The notes under the pieces are model-generated. The model was not told where the DNA came from and searched no databases. It saw nothing but the letters and a program-made list of their open reading frames with translations. The position numbers and the translations under genes were made by a program. Shown here piece after piece: positions 12,368 to 23,021 of a DNA stretch of 64,000 nucleotides. Location: contig NC_081180.1 of assembly GCF_029867415.1 (NCBI RefSeq), forward strand, positions 141,856,731-141,920,730, written 5' to 3'. This stretch comes from Vicia villosa (taxonomy: Eukaryota > Streptophyta > Magnoliopsida > Fabales > Fabaceae). Positions within the stretch are counted from its first letter, which is position 1. The number at the start of each line of letters is the position of its first letter.

Positions 12368-15300
12368 TCATTCTGGGCATAAGTCCATACTGATATTCTT
12401 AAGAATGAACTTAAACCTATCTTCAGCAAGGGGTTTTGTAAAGATATCAGCCCATTGATGGTCTGTATCCACAAAGTTCAAAGAAAGAACACCCTTCTGA
12501 ACATATTCCCTCATAAAATGATGTTTAATCTCAATATGTTTAGCTTTGGAATGTAAGATAGGATTCTTAGATAAACATATAGCAGAAGTATTATCACAGA
12601 AAATAGGAATGTTACTCTCATATATCTGATAATCTTCTAGCTGACTTTTCATCCATAGCATTTGTGTGCTACACCCAGCAGCAGCAACATATTCTGCTTC
12701 TGTTGTTGAGAGAGCTACGGTAGCTTGCTTCTTGCTGTACCAGGAGATCAGATGACTTCCAAGAAATTGACAGCTTCCTGAAGTACTCTTCCTTTCAATT
12801 CTATCTCCAGCATAGTCAGCATCACAGAATCCTACTAAGTTGTATTCTTTAGATCTTCTATAGACTAAACCAACGTTAGTAGTACCTTTCAGATACCTCA
12901 GAATTCTCTTAACAGCAGTTAAGTGAGATTCTCTAGGATCTGATTGGAATCTAGCACACAAACAAACACTGAATAGAATGTCGGGTCTAGAAGCAGTTAA
13001 GTATAGAAGAGATCTAATCATACCTATGTACAACTTCTGATCTACCTTCTTACTTACCTCATCCTTACCTAGAACACATGTTGGATGCATAGGAGTTTTG
13101 GCTTCTTTGCTTTCAGAAAGATTAAACTTCTTCAGAAGTTCTTTCACATACTTCGTTTGATGAACATAAGTTCCATCAGAAGTTTGGTTGATTTGAATTC
13201 CTAGGAAATACTTGAGTTCACCCATCATACTCATTTCAAATTCAGCCTGCATAGACTTAGAAAACTCCTTTCCAAGTGAAGCATTAGATGTTCCAAAGAT
13301 AATATCATCAACATAAATTTGACAAATTAAAAAGTCCTTCTTAGACGTTTTACAGAAAAGAGTCGTGTCCACTTGTCCTCTAGTGAAACCATTGTTCAGA
13401 AGGAAAGAACTTAATCTTTCATACCAAGCTCTGGGAGCTTGCTTCAATCCATACAATGATTTCTTAAGTTTAAAAACATGTTCTGGAGACTTAAAGTCTT
13501 CAAAACCAGGAGGTTGGTGGACATAGACTTCCTCATCTATATAACCATTTAAGAATGCACTCTTAACATCCATCTGATACAGAGTGATGTTATGTTGAGT
13601 GGCAAAAGAAATCAATAGGCGAATAGATTCTAACCTGGCCACTGGTGCAAAGGTTTCTGTATAGTCAACCCCTTCTTGATGACTATATCCCTGAGCCACC
13701 AGTCTGGCTTTGTTTCTTACCACTTCTCTCTTCTCACTGAGCTTGTTTCTGAACACCCACTTTGTACCAATGATGTTGAATCCTTTTGGTCTAGGAACCA
13801 AATCCCATAGATCATTCCTTGTAAACTGATTTAGTTCTTCTTGCATGGCAATTATCCAGTCTGGATCTTCTAGAGCTTGATCAACAGAAGTTGGCTCGAT
13901 TAAAGAAACAAGACCTAACTGACATTCTGCATTGTTCTTAAGGAATGCTCTTGTTCTGATGGGATCATCTTTCTTTCTAAGGATCACATCTTCTGAGTGA
14001 GCAGAGGTGAGTCTAGAAGATCTTCTGACTGTTGGCTCTTCAGAAATTCTGAGATTCTCTAAAGATGCAGCAACTTGATCTTCTGATTCTTTGCTTCTGA
14101 GACTTTCAGCTTCTGGAGCTTTGCTTCTTGGTTCTACAACTTCCGATATGTCAATATCTATATCTGCAAAATTCTCAAACTGCTTTGACTTTTCAAGACC
14201 AAGCTTATCATCAAACCTGATATTGATTGATTCTTCTACAACCAATGTTTCAGTATTGTATACTCTGCAGCCTTTAGAGCGTTCAGAATATCCCAGAAGA
14301 AAACATTTTTGTGCCTTAGAATCAAACTTACCAAGATGATCTTTAGTATTCAGAATAAAACACACACATCGAAAAGGATGAAAATATGAAATGTTGGGCT
14401 TTCTGTTCTTCCACAATTCATAAGGAGTCTTATTTAGAATAGGTCTTATAGAGATTGTAGTCTGAATATAACATGCAGTGTTTATTACTTCTGCCCAGAA
14501 GTGCTTAGCCATATTGGTCTCATTGATCATGGTTCTGGCCATTTCTTGTAGAGTCCTATTCTTTCGCTCTACAACTCCATTTTGCTGTGGAGTTCTAGGG
14601 CAACAGAAATCATGGGAAATACCATTTTCTTTGAAGAACTCCTCAAAGAATCTGTTCTCAAATTCACCACCATGATCACTTCTGACCTTTATGATTTTGC
14701 ACTCCTTCTCAGATTGGATCTTAGTGTAGAATTCAAAGAACACTGAATGAGACTCATCCTTGTATTTTAAGAACTTTACCCATGTCCAGCAGCTATAATC
14801 ATCTACGATGACTAATCCATATTTCTTCCCTCTGACAGATGCTGTTTTGACTGGTCCAAACAGATCAATGTGCAGAAGTTCTAACGGCCTTGAGGAAGAG
14901 ACAACATTCTTAGATTTGAATGCAGGTTTGGAGAACTTGCCCTTCTGACATGCTTCACAAAGAGCATCTGATTTGTATTTCAGATTTGGGAGACCTCTGA
15001 CCAGATTTAGTTTGTTAATCTGAGAAATCTTTCTCAAACTAGCATGTCCTAATCTTCTGTGCCAGACCCATTGCTCTTCAGAAACAGACATAAGACAAGT
15101 CACCTTCTGCTTCTCAAGATCAGAAAGATCAATCTTATAAATGTTGTTCTTTCTCTTGCCTGTAAATAGGATTGAGCCATCCTTCTGACTTACAGCCTTG
15201 CAAGACTTTTGATTGAAGATTATGTCATAACCATTGTCACTTAATTGACTTATGGACAATAAGTTATGTGCTAATCCTTCTACAAGAAGTACATTAGTTA

Positions 15301-15502
15301 TGGAAGGAGAGTTACCAATGCTTATGGTTCCAGAGCCAATAATCTTGCCCTTCTGATCTCCTCCAAACTTGACTTCTCCACTAGACTTAAGCACCATGTC
15401 TTGGAACATAGACCTTCTTCCCGTCATGTGTCGCGAGCACCCAGAGTCCAGGTACCATGGCATTTTGTGCTTTGCCTTCTTTGCTGCTAAGGATATCTGC
15501 AA
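12368..15502 (-). CDS. pol: Sirevirus pol: protease, integrase, reverse transcriptase, RNase H
   Basis: An open frame of 1044 codons. Domains in order: aspartic protease with WYLDSGCSRHMTG (residues ~16-28); integrase zinc finger WHRRLGH...CEACQ (~150-190); integrase core with D in HIDLFGP, D in VRSDHGGEF and E in QNGVVERKNRT; reverse transcriptase from about residue 560 (WVFRNKL, MDVKSAFLNG, SLYGLKQAPRAW) with the active site QIYVDDIIFG; and RNase H with CDADYAGD, STTEAEYVA and FCDNTSA. All catalytic residues looked for are present. A few unusual residues, such as LYIGMIRSLLY where glycines are usual, suggest early decay. The frame has no ATG at its start; it opens just after a stop at 15511-15509 and lies +1 relative to gag, overlapping it by 116 bases. 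Expression would need frameshifting or splicing. The element is not functional now because gag is interrupted. Confidence 0.92.
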   Translation of the reverse strand: MQISLAAKKAKHKMPWYLDSGCSRHMTGRRSMFQDMVLKSSGEVKFGGDQKGKIIGSGTISIGNSPSITNVLLVEGLAHNLLSISQLSDNGYDIIFNQKSCKAVSQKDGSILFTGKRKNNIYKIDLSDLEKQKVTCLMSVSEEQWVWHRRLGHASLRKISQINKLNLVRGLPNLKYKSDALCEACQKGKFSKPAFKSKNVVSSSRPLELLHIDLFGPVKTASVRGKKYGLVIVDDYSCWTWVKFLKYKDESHSVFFEFYTKIQSEKECKIIKVRSDHGGEFENRFFEEFFKENGISHDFCCPRTPQQNGVVERKNRTLQEMARTMINETNMAKHFWAEVINTACYIQTTISIRPILNKTPYELWKNRKPNISYFHPFRCVCFILNTKDHLGKFDSKAQKCFLLGYSERSKGCRVYNTETLVVEESINIRFDDKLGLEKSKQFENFADIDIDISEVVEPRSKAPEAESLRSKESEDQVAASLENLRISEEPTVRRSSRLTSAHSEDVILRKKDDPIRTRAFLKNNAECQLGLVSLIEPTSVDQALEDPDWIIAMQEELNQFTRNDLWDLVPRPKGFNIIGTKWVFRNKLSEKREVVRNKARLVAQGYSHQEGVDYTETFAPVARLESIRLLISFATQHNITLYQMDVKSAFLNGYIDEEVYVHQPPGFEDFKSPEHVFKLKKSLYGLKQAPRAWYERLSSFLLNNGFTRGQVDTTLFCKTSKKDFLICQIYVDDIIFGTSNASLGKEFSKSMQAEFEMSMMGELKYFLGIQINQTSDGTYVHQTKYVKELLKKFNLSESKEAKTPMHPTCVLGKDEVSKKVDQKLYIGMIRSLLYLTASRPDILFSVCLCARFQSDPRESHLTAVKRILRYLKGTTNVGLVYRRSKEYNLVGFCDADYAGDRIERKSTSGSCQFLGSHLISWYSKKQATVALSTTEAEYVAAAGCSTQMLWMKSQLEDYQIYESNIPIFCDNTSAICLSKNPILHSKAKHIEIKHHFMREYVQKGVLSLNFVDTDHQWADIFTKPLAEDRFKFILKNISMDLCPE

Positions 15503-16277
15503 CAGAAATTATCTTCTCCTTAGGTACCCACAATTTCTTGGGTCCTTTCTTGTTAGTTTTCCTCAAGTTCTGATTGAACTTGGGTTTAGCATGATAAGTA
15601 ACAGGTGAAACAGCATGATATTCTTTGGGTTTGTCAGCATGATATCTTTTAGGTTGTGTCACATGCTTCTTGGTGTGTGTTGTGTTAAAACTCTGTGCAT
15701 GTGATGTGAGCTTGATATCATGTGAATGGCCATATTTGAAGTGATCATACAATGGCTTGTATGTGATTTTCAAATCATCAACAGGTTCAAATTTATGTGA
15801 GGTATCACCCTCATAGCCAAAGCCAAACCTTTTGTTTCCAGAAACACCATATATCATAGAAGCAAGATGACTTCTGCCAATACTTCTAGATAGGAACTTT
15901 CTGAAGCTCGAGTCATATTCTTTCAGAATATGATTGAGACTAGGAATGGATTTTTCTGATTTAGAAGGAGATCCACTATCTTTGGATAATTTTAAAACTT
16001 TTTCCTTCAGTTCAAAATTTTCCACTTCCAGCTTCTTAGTTTCAAATTCAAATTTCTTTTTCAGCTTTTTGTATTTGATACTAAGATGAGCCTTGAGTTC
16101 CAGAAGTTCAGTTAAACTGGAAACTAACTCTTCTCTAGATAGTTTAGAAAATACCTCTTCAGAATCTGATTCTGATGTAGATTCTGATCCATCATCCACT
16201 GTAGCCATCAGTGCAAAGTTGGCTAGCTCTCCTTCAGAGTATGATTCTGATTCTGATTCAGAATCATCCCATGTTGC
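15387..16277 (-). pseudogene. gag: Sirevirus element 1 gag, 3' part
   Basis: This is the downstream half of gag, split off by the Athila-like insertion. It begins with an acidic Ser-rich stretch (SESTSESDSEEVF), followed by a likely coiled coil rich in Leu/Lys/Glu (about residues 25-75 of the open frame from 16208). Next is a conserved segment with FRKFLSRSIGRS, then a His-rich tail. The frame stops at 15387, 116 bases inside the pol frame. The same layout occurs in element 2 at 44011-44900. Confidence 0.8.
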
Positions 16278-17475
16278 TGTTGAAAGTATTTTTGGGTAAA
16301 TATTTTCGGTAATATATCGTATCCACAGGGATTGGTTAATATCACTGCCGTTCTATAGTTGTTTATTTTGAATTAGGAAAATTGAGTTTGGTTTGTTTTA
16401 TACTTCTAATATCAAAAGCAAATAATAAAATAAAAGCAAGTAAAAGACTTTGTGTTAACAATTAAAGAAAGATGTTGAGCCTTTAGGGTTCATCAACCTA
16501 ATCCTATACAATTATTAATTATTCACAATAGAACAATCCTTTGAATCATTATCTTCACTTATCCTCAAATAAGATTCCATGTCTGCAAATCAAATTAGAT
16601 AACTTTCACCGGTATGAGATTCGATCTCTCCAAATCTCAATAACGATAATAGTAATTAAGAACGATAATTATGAAAACCCAATTACAATTCCATCTCTGC
16701 AAATTGCAATTGAATCAATATAGTAACCTAGGGCAAAAGTTAAATCCTTTCTTTCGATCAAAGATTCAACGATAATTTAAGAATAAAAACAAGGTTTCTT
16801 ATTGATAATGAATTCAAATAATTGTTCACAGGAATTAATCAATGGTATTGTATATTCATAGGTTAACTACTACCTTAGACTCAACAAAAGGGATTTAGCT
16901 CTCCATAGACATGAAGAACACACAAAGATTAATGGAAGAATTCATCTTCATCAAAGGAATGTCTTCGCTTGATAGAGAATTGGTCTTCTATTGATGATTG
17001 TGGCTGCACCTTCAGATTCCTCTCCTAATTTCGCTCTTCACAAAAAGTTGTTTTTCTCTTGGAAGCTAGGGCTTTTAAATAGAAGTTTTGGGCTTTTAAC
17101 GCCGAGGCCGCGGCGCGCTCACAAACAGAAACTTTGGCGCGGCGCTGACTAGAACTCCCGCGGCGCGCCCTTAAACAGAGATATTTTCGCGGCGCCTCAC
17201 AAGACATCCGCGGCGCGCCCTTTGCAAATTCCATCTTTTTCTTTTGCCTTTGAGACTTCCAGCTTCCTTTCCTCCTCATGTTCTTCTCAAGCTTCAACTC
17301 AGCTCTAAACCTGCAACAATAACACCCACAAGTGATCCGATTTGCTTTACACATGAACTAAACTTGTTCAGTTCAATTCTTAATAAAAACCTATGGATTT
17401 ATCACAATTTGCATTAGTTTAGAGAAGAAATCACTTATATTAACACATAAATTTACCATTAATTTACTCCTAACA
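16278..17475 (-). repeat. Athila-like 3' LTR
   Basis: TGTTAGGAG...CTTTCAACA on the minus strand. It contains five GC-rich blocks of the type CGCGGCGC at 17100-17225 in otherwise AT-rich sequence. The ORF at 17025-17354 lies entirely inside it and is not considered a gene. Confidence 0.92.
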
Positions 17476-17490
17476 AACTCTCCCCAACTT
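17476..17490 (-). other. Polypurine tract of Athila-like element
   Basis: The minus strand reads AAGTTGGGGAGAGTT directly before the 3' LTR start. This is the expected plus-strand primer for reverse transcription. Confidence 0.8.
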
Positions 17491-19100
17491 AGAGTTTTGT
17501 TTGTCCCTAAACAAAATTACTTACCTCCAGTAAAGTCTACCGACAATCATGCAACAGGTTTTTCAAAAAAAAGTTTTTCTCAAGTGGTTCAATACAGTAA
17601 CTAAGTCAAATACTCCTCTTCTACCTGCAAACTCAGAAAATACACATGAAACAAACTTTGAAAGCAAATTACCTCCAGAAGTTCAAAACACTACACAATT
17701 GGAATTGAATCAGCACTAATCACTCTTATCAGAAAATATGATGACTCAAAGAGGGGTTAAACACTCATCCAAACAACTAAATCAACAAAAATCCATATCA
17801 TACGTTCACCAAATTGCTCACATCAAGTCTTGTGGAATCTGAGAATCAGAAGGTCTTTCTATGGTTGTAATGTGGTTTAGATTCAAAGAAAAGAAGATAA
17901 TCAAGGGTTGTTCCTAATATAGGGAAGCATCCAATTCATAACTTATTTCTTTTTTTTCTCTAAAACTCTAATTCTTTTACCTGTCCATCTTTTCTTTCAT
18001 TCATTCGTAGCTTGATTCTTCTTTTTCACTTTGGTTTCAACAATCGTTATATTCAAACATTGTTACTTCTCTCTTTTTTTTTTCAAGCTACGACTTCTTT
18101 TATCTTTCACCGATTACCATAAGTACTTACTCTTCTTTTGAATGTGACTCTCCCCAACTTGGAGATCAACCTGTATTCAGATTATATGAATGCTCCCCTA
18201 CTTTCTAAAAAGGTCAAAGAGAAAACACATCACCAAAATTTATGGTTGATGGTCCTGAACAAAACTTTTTATTGAGATCAAACCTCACCAGCTATTTTCT
18301 TGGTGCATATTATGATGCTTATCTTGACCTCAGGCTCAAAGAATGGTTAGCAAAAAGATCACACTCTCACAGAAGAAAATAAGTTTTACGTTAGAATAGG
18401 CTAAAAGAACTCTCAGATTCAAACAAGTGCCTAAATCACTTTCACAGATTTCCACAAACGATGCAACAACCGGTTTAGCATGATACAAACACGTCAAAAT
18501 AATTGATGGTCTCCTGCATATAGTAAACAATGGAAAGCTTTCCTCACAATGGTTAAGGCTAAGCTGATCCAATAAACAATGTACCATAAAGAACTTCTGT
18601 TAAGAATTTACTAACAACCTAAATTTCATGCACACATTAGGAGTTTGAGTTCAAAAATTCATACCTGCTTTGTCACTTTATTAAAAAAGAGAGTGAAACT
18701 GAAAAATTTTGAACATTCACTTCCTACCACTTTCATACATGTTGCTTCATTGTTGATACTTCGCTTGAGATTCTCGTTTTGTTATGGGACTACTTACTCT
18801 AACTGGGAGTACATAATTAAAAAAAAACAGAAACTAGAAACTTTGAACAATTCAAAACTAAATAGCTCCACCCCCCAAACTTGAACTAAACGTTGACCTC
18901 AATGTTTCGTAACAAGTCCGAGAGGGTGACTTACAGAGAGTAACGCAATATCAATTGCTGCCTCCTAGCTTTCACCAGACGGGTTCCCTGATTTTTTCCT
19001 GAAATAGAAGCTAAGCAAAACAAAACATTAGAAGTGTGGGTTACCTCCCACGAAGTGCTTCGTTTATCGTCGCATGGCTCGACGGTTCATGGTTGAATCA
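17491..19100 (-). other. Non-coding interior of Athila-like element
   Basis: About 1.6 kb between the Gag-related ORF and the purine tract. Only short frames without recognisable motifs occur (for example 18336-18587). Nothing else was seen. Confidence 0.5.
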
Positions 19101-20171
19101 TCAACCATTGTCTCTTTTCCTTGGTACTTTTCTTACCAATGTGAAACCCCAAAAGTATTTCATGTTTGCTTGTTTGGTTTCTTCATCCTTAATTCGTACC
19201 ACTTCAACTCGCGATCTCTCTTCCTTCATTCGTTTTGTCCTCTCCTCAAGATAGATAACCTCCTTATCTGTTAATTTCTTCTTCTGTGAGAACCTATCCT
19301 TGATGAATTTGACACATTTTGGCTTTAAATCTAAACCTTCTAAAAATGGGATGGTGATTTGCAAACGGCTAAACATTTCCATTGGTCGAAAGCAATGAAT
19401 CTCCTTCCCTTCTTTATTAGGAACTTGTAGAGGAAGTAATTCCAATGAGAGTTTATGCTCCTTTGCATTACTACTCTTCTTTAACTCTAAGTCCACCATA
19501 GTCTCTTTTGAAAAAGTTTCAACTTTTGAAGTTTCTAACTCATTCACGACTTCTTTGATTATATCCTCCTTTTTTGTTCCTTCGACAAACACATCATCTC
19601 CTTTTTTTGGAGGTCTTGGATAAGGTAGCTTTATTGAGAGCTCATCCTCACTTTCTATATTTTTCTTGATGTTTACATGCTCTATATTATCCTTTTCAAC
19701 AACATCTTCCTTGTCATCATCATTGTTTTCAACTTCCTCATCAATCACTTTTACACTCCTTATAGAAGTAGCATTGCAGGTTTCTACACAAGTCATAGGG
19801 TTTTGAAAAGTTGAGACTTGACTTACGTTTTGCTCGGTGAAGAATTTGGTAAGTTGAATATCTTGCGTTTCCCGGTTTTGTTGAATGGTTAAAGAGAATT
19901 GCATGAATTGATTCATGGTTTCCTCTAACTCAGTGGGTCCTCTTTGATAACCTTGATTATAGTGTGAAAGCCCTTGTTGTTGGTATTCATGGTTAGCCAT
20001 CTGATACTCTATCGCATCTTCCGGTATGCCCCATTCGATATCATGAAACTCATTAACTTGAGGTGTGAACTGTGACACACTTTGAAGGAGATACTCCATT
20101 TGTCGAAAACGGATCTCGTTTTGAGCATGAATCGTGTCATTTATATTTGGGTCGAACATTCCGACAAACAA
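19101..20171 (-). CDS. Gag-related ORF of Athila-like element, 356 codons
   Basis: An intact frame from ATG 20171. The N-terminal third is Gln-rich (NHEYQQQGLSHYNQGYQ). The middle is acidic and contains LPYPRPPKK. The C-terminal part has FRPMEMFSRLQITIPF, a variant of the segment that in Athila Gag precedes the protease region. There is no protease, RT or integrase. It may be a fused Gag remnant that still binds the element's RNA, or simply an ORF not yet broken. It is intact in an element with nearly identical LTRs, which is compatible with a functional packaging product, but function is inference. Confidence 0.65.
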   Translation of the reverse strand: MFVGMFDPNINDTIHAQNEIRFRQMEYLLQSVSQFTPQVNEFHDIEWGIPEDAIEYQMANHEYQQQGLSHYNQGYQRGPTELEETMNQFMQFSLTIQQNRETQDIQLTKFFTEQNVSQVSTFQNPMTCVETCNATSIRSVKVIDEEVENNDDDKEDVVEKDNIEHVNIKKNIESEDELSIKLPYPRPPKKGDDVFVEGTKKEDIIKEVVNELETSKVETFSKETMVDLELKKSSNAKEHKLSLELLPLQVPNKEGKEIHCFRPMEMFSRLQITIPFLEGLDLKPKCVKFIKDRFSQKKKLTDKEVIYLEERTKRMKEERSRVEVVRIKDEETKQANMKYFWGFTLVRKVPRKRDNG

Positions 20172-20262
20172 ACATCTACAAAACTAGCAAACAAGTGAAA
20201 TAACAAGAAAAAAAAATTTATATAAAAAAAAATCAAAATTAAAAGACTATTGCAATAACAAA

Positions 20263-20480
20263 ATCTAAAATAAAGTAACTAACTAAAAATCTAAAATAAA
20301 GGAGCTAAATTAAAAAAAAAATCTAAAATAAAGGAATTAAACTAAAATCCTAAAATAAAGGAACTAAACTAAAAATCTAAAATAAAGGAATTAAACTAAA
20401 ATCCTAAAATAAAGGAACTAAAAAAAAATCTAAAATTAAGTAAATAAACAAAAAAATCTAAAATTAAGTAAATAACTAAA
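20263..20480. repeat. Tandem repeat, ~27-bp period, AT-rich
   Basis: About eight diverged units containing 'ctaaaataaaggaa' and 'ctaaactaaaa', in the leader of the Athila-like element between the primer site and its ORF. Confidence 0.85.
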
Positions 20481-20663
20481 AATAGTAGTGTATGTTCCTC
20501 TCCTAGCGGTCCTCTCGATCTCGGGATCAAAAAGAAGTTGATCGCTGGAAACTTTGCTGCGCATACACTAAATCTGCAAAACTAACAAACACGTGAAACA
20601 ACCAGAAAAATAAAAATAACTCAAAATAAAAACTATTGCAATGCGTGCAATATTGACACCAAT

Positions 20664-20680
20664 CCCCGGCAACGGCGCCA
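20664..20680 (-). other. Primer binding site, tRNA-Asp
   Basis: The minus strand reads TGGCGCCGTTGCCGGGG, an exact complement of the 3' end of plant tRNA-Asp including CCA. It is separated from the LTR by three bases. Confidence 0.92.
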
Positions 20681-20683
20681 ATT

Positions 20684-21902
20684 TGTTGAAAGTATTTTTG
20701 GGTAAATATTTTCGGTAATATATCGTATCCACAGGGATTGGTTAATATCACTGCCGTTCTATAGTTGTTTATTTTGAATTAGGAAAATTGAGTTTGGTTT
20801 GTTTTATACTTCTAATATCAAAAGCAAATAATAAAATAAAAGCAAGTAAAAGACTTTGTGTTAACAATTAAAGAAAGATGTTGAGCCTTTAGGGTTCATC
20901 AACCTAATCCTATACAATTATTAATTATTCACAATAGAACAATCCTTTGAATCATTATCTTCACTTATCCTCAAATAAGATTCCATGTCTGCAAATCAAA
21001 TTAGATAACTTTCACCGGTATGAGATTCGATCTCTCCAAATCTCAATAACGATAATAGTAATTAAGAACGATAATTATGAAAACCCAATTACAATTCCAT
21101 CTCTGCAAATTGCAATTGAATCAATATAGTAACCTAGGGCAAAAGTTAAATCCTTTCTTTCGATCAAAGATTCAACGATAATTTAAGAATAAAAACAAGG
21201 TTTCTTATTGATAATGAATTCAAATAATTGTTCACAGGAATTAATCAATGGTATTGTATATTCATAGGTTAACTACTACCTTAGACTCAACAAAAGGGAT
21301 TTAGCTCTCCATAGACATGAAGAACACACAAAGATTAATGGAAGAATTCATCTTCATCAAAGGAATGTCTTCGCTTGATAGAGAATTGGTCTTCTATTGA
21401 TGATTGTGGCTGCACCTTCAGATTCCTCTCCTAATTTCGCTCTTCACAAAAAGTTGTTTTTCTCTTGGAAGCTAGGGCTTTTAAATAGAAGTTTTGGGCT
21501 TTTAACGCCGAGGCCGCGGCGCGGCATCGGACTGGCGCGGCGCGCTCACAAACAGAAACTTTGGCGCGGCGCTGACTAGAACTCCCGCGGCGCGCCCTTA
21601 AACAGAGATATTTTCGCGGCGCCTCACAAGACATCCGCGGCGCGCCCTTTGCAAATTCCATCTTTTTCTTTTGCCTTTGAGACTTCCAGCTTCCTTTCCT
21701 CCTCATGTTCTTCTCAAGCTTCAATTCAGCTCTAAACCTGCAACAATAACACCCACAAGTGATCCGATTTGCTTTACACATGAACTAAACTTGTTCAGTT
21801 CAATTCTTAATAAAAACCTATGGATTTATCACAATTTGCATTAGTTTAGAGAAGAAATCACTTATATTAACACATAAATTTACCATTAATTTACTCCTAA
21901 CA
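20684..21902 (-). repeat. Athila-like 5' LTR
   Basis: Same as the 3' LTR plus a 21-base insertion near 21525 (around 'gcatcggactgg') that adds one more CGCGGCGC-type block. The frame at 21431-21781 is LTR sequence, not a gene. Confidence 0.92.
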
Positions 21903-21908
21903 TGTTGC

Positions 21909-22936
21909 CATAAGACCTTTCTTCTTATGAAACTTCTTCTTGGGATTCTCCTTCTGAAGTTTTGGACATTCATTCTTGAAGTGTCCTGGCTCATTGCACT
22001 CATAGCAGACGACCTTCTTCTTGTCAGATCTTCTGCCACCAGAAGATTCTCCTCGTTCAAACTTCTTTGAACTTCTGAAGCTTTTGAACTTCCTTTGTTT
22101 GCTCTTCCAGAGTTGGTTTACCCTTCTGGAGATCATGGACAGTTCATCTTCTTCTTCTGATTCTGATTCTTCAGAATCTACTTCTTCAGCCTGAAAAGCG
22201 TTAGTGCATTTTTTAATATTAGATTTTAATGCAATAGACTTACCTTTCTTATGAGGCTCATTTGCATCCAGCTCTATCTCATGGCTTCTCAAGGCACTGA
22301 TTAGCTCTTCCAAAGAAACCTCATCAAGATTCTTTGCAATCTTGAATGCAGTCACCATTGGACCCCATCTTCTGGGTAAGCTTCTGATGATCTTCTTTAC
22401 ATGATCATCCTTGGTGTAGCCTTTGTCCAGAACTCTTAATCCAGCAGTTAGCGTTTGAAATCTTGAGAACATCTTCTCAATATCTTCATCGTCCTCCATC
22501 TTGAAGGCTTCATATTTCTGGATTAGAGCAAGAGCTTTAGTCTCCTTGACTTGAGCATTTCCCTCATGGGTCATTTTGAATGACTCATATATATCATAGA
22601 CAGTTTCCCTGTTAGATATCTTCTCATACTCAGCATGAGAGATAGCATTCAGCAAAACAGTCCTACATTTATGATGATTTTTGAAAAGCTTCTTTTGATC
22701 ATCATCCATTTCTTGTCTGGTAAGCCTTACGCCTGTAGCTTTTATTGGATGTTTGTAACCATCCTTCAGAAGATCCCATAATTCACCATCTAGACCAAGG
22801 AAGTAACTTTCCAGTATTCAAAGTTTTCACCATCAAATACTGGTGGTCTAGTATAACCATTGTTACCATTTCCATTGTATTGCTCAGCAGAGCCAGATGT
22901 AGATGTAGATGTGTTTGTTGGAATTTCACCAGCCAT
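21909..22936 (-). pseudogene. gag: Sirevirus element 1 gag, 5' part
   Basis: It starts at ATG 22936. A 13-base deletion near 22815 (relative to element 2, at 45800) shifts the frame, which is open again from 22709. It then carries the copia Gag core (FSRFQTLTAGLRVLD, IIRSLPRRWGPMVTAF) and a CCHC zinc knuckle CYECNEPGHFKNEC that binds RNA during packaging. It is cut by the Athila-like insertion right after the knuckle region (KKGLMAT). Confidence 0.88.
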
Positions 22937-23007
22937 CTTTTACTGAAGCGTTTTTTCTTCCTGAATCTTTTCTAAACACGGTTAAGTGCTTGCACCTTAG
23001 AACCGGC

Positions 23008-23019
23008 GCTCTGATTCCA
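23008..23019 (-). other. Primer binding site, initiator tRNA-Met type, one mismatch
   Basis: The minus strand reads TGGAATCAGAGC, where element 2 and most copia elements have TGGTATCAGAGC. It lies two bases from the LTR end. Confidence 0.8.
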
Positions 23020-23021
23020 AT

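Larger units (their letters stand above)
16278..21902 (-). mobile_element. Athila-like non-autonomous gypsy element (5625 bp)
   Basis: Two LTRs (16278-17475 and 20684-21902) differ by one 21-base indel, and I noticed one substitution, so insertion was recent. The primer site next to the right LTR matches the 3' end of tRNA-Asp, and a purine tract abuts the left LTR; both give minus-strand orientation. The direct duplication TGTTGC flanks it at 16272-16277 and 21903-21908. It splits the gag of Sirevirus element 1. The 3.2-kb interior encodes one Gag-related ORF and no pol. Confidence 0.92.

Noticed and set aside
17025..17354. Cys/Arg-rich frame, repeated at 21431-21781
   Set aside because: Entirely within the Athila-like LTR and present in both LTRs; base composition explains the Arg/Ala content.
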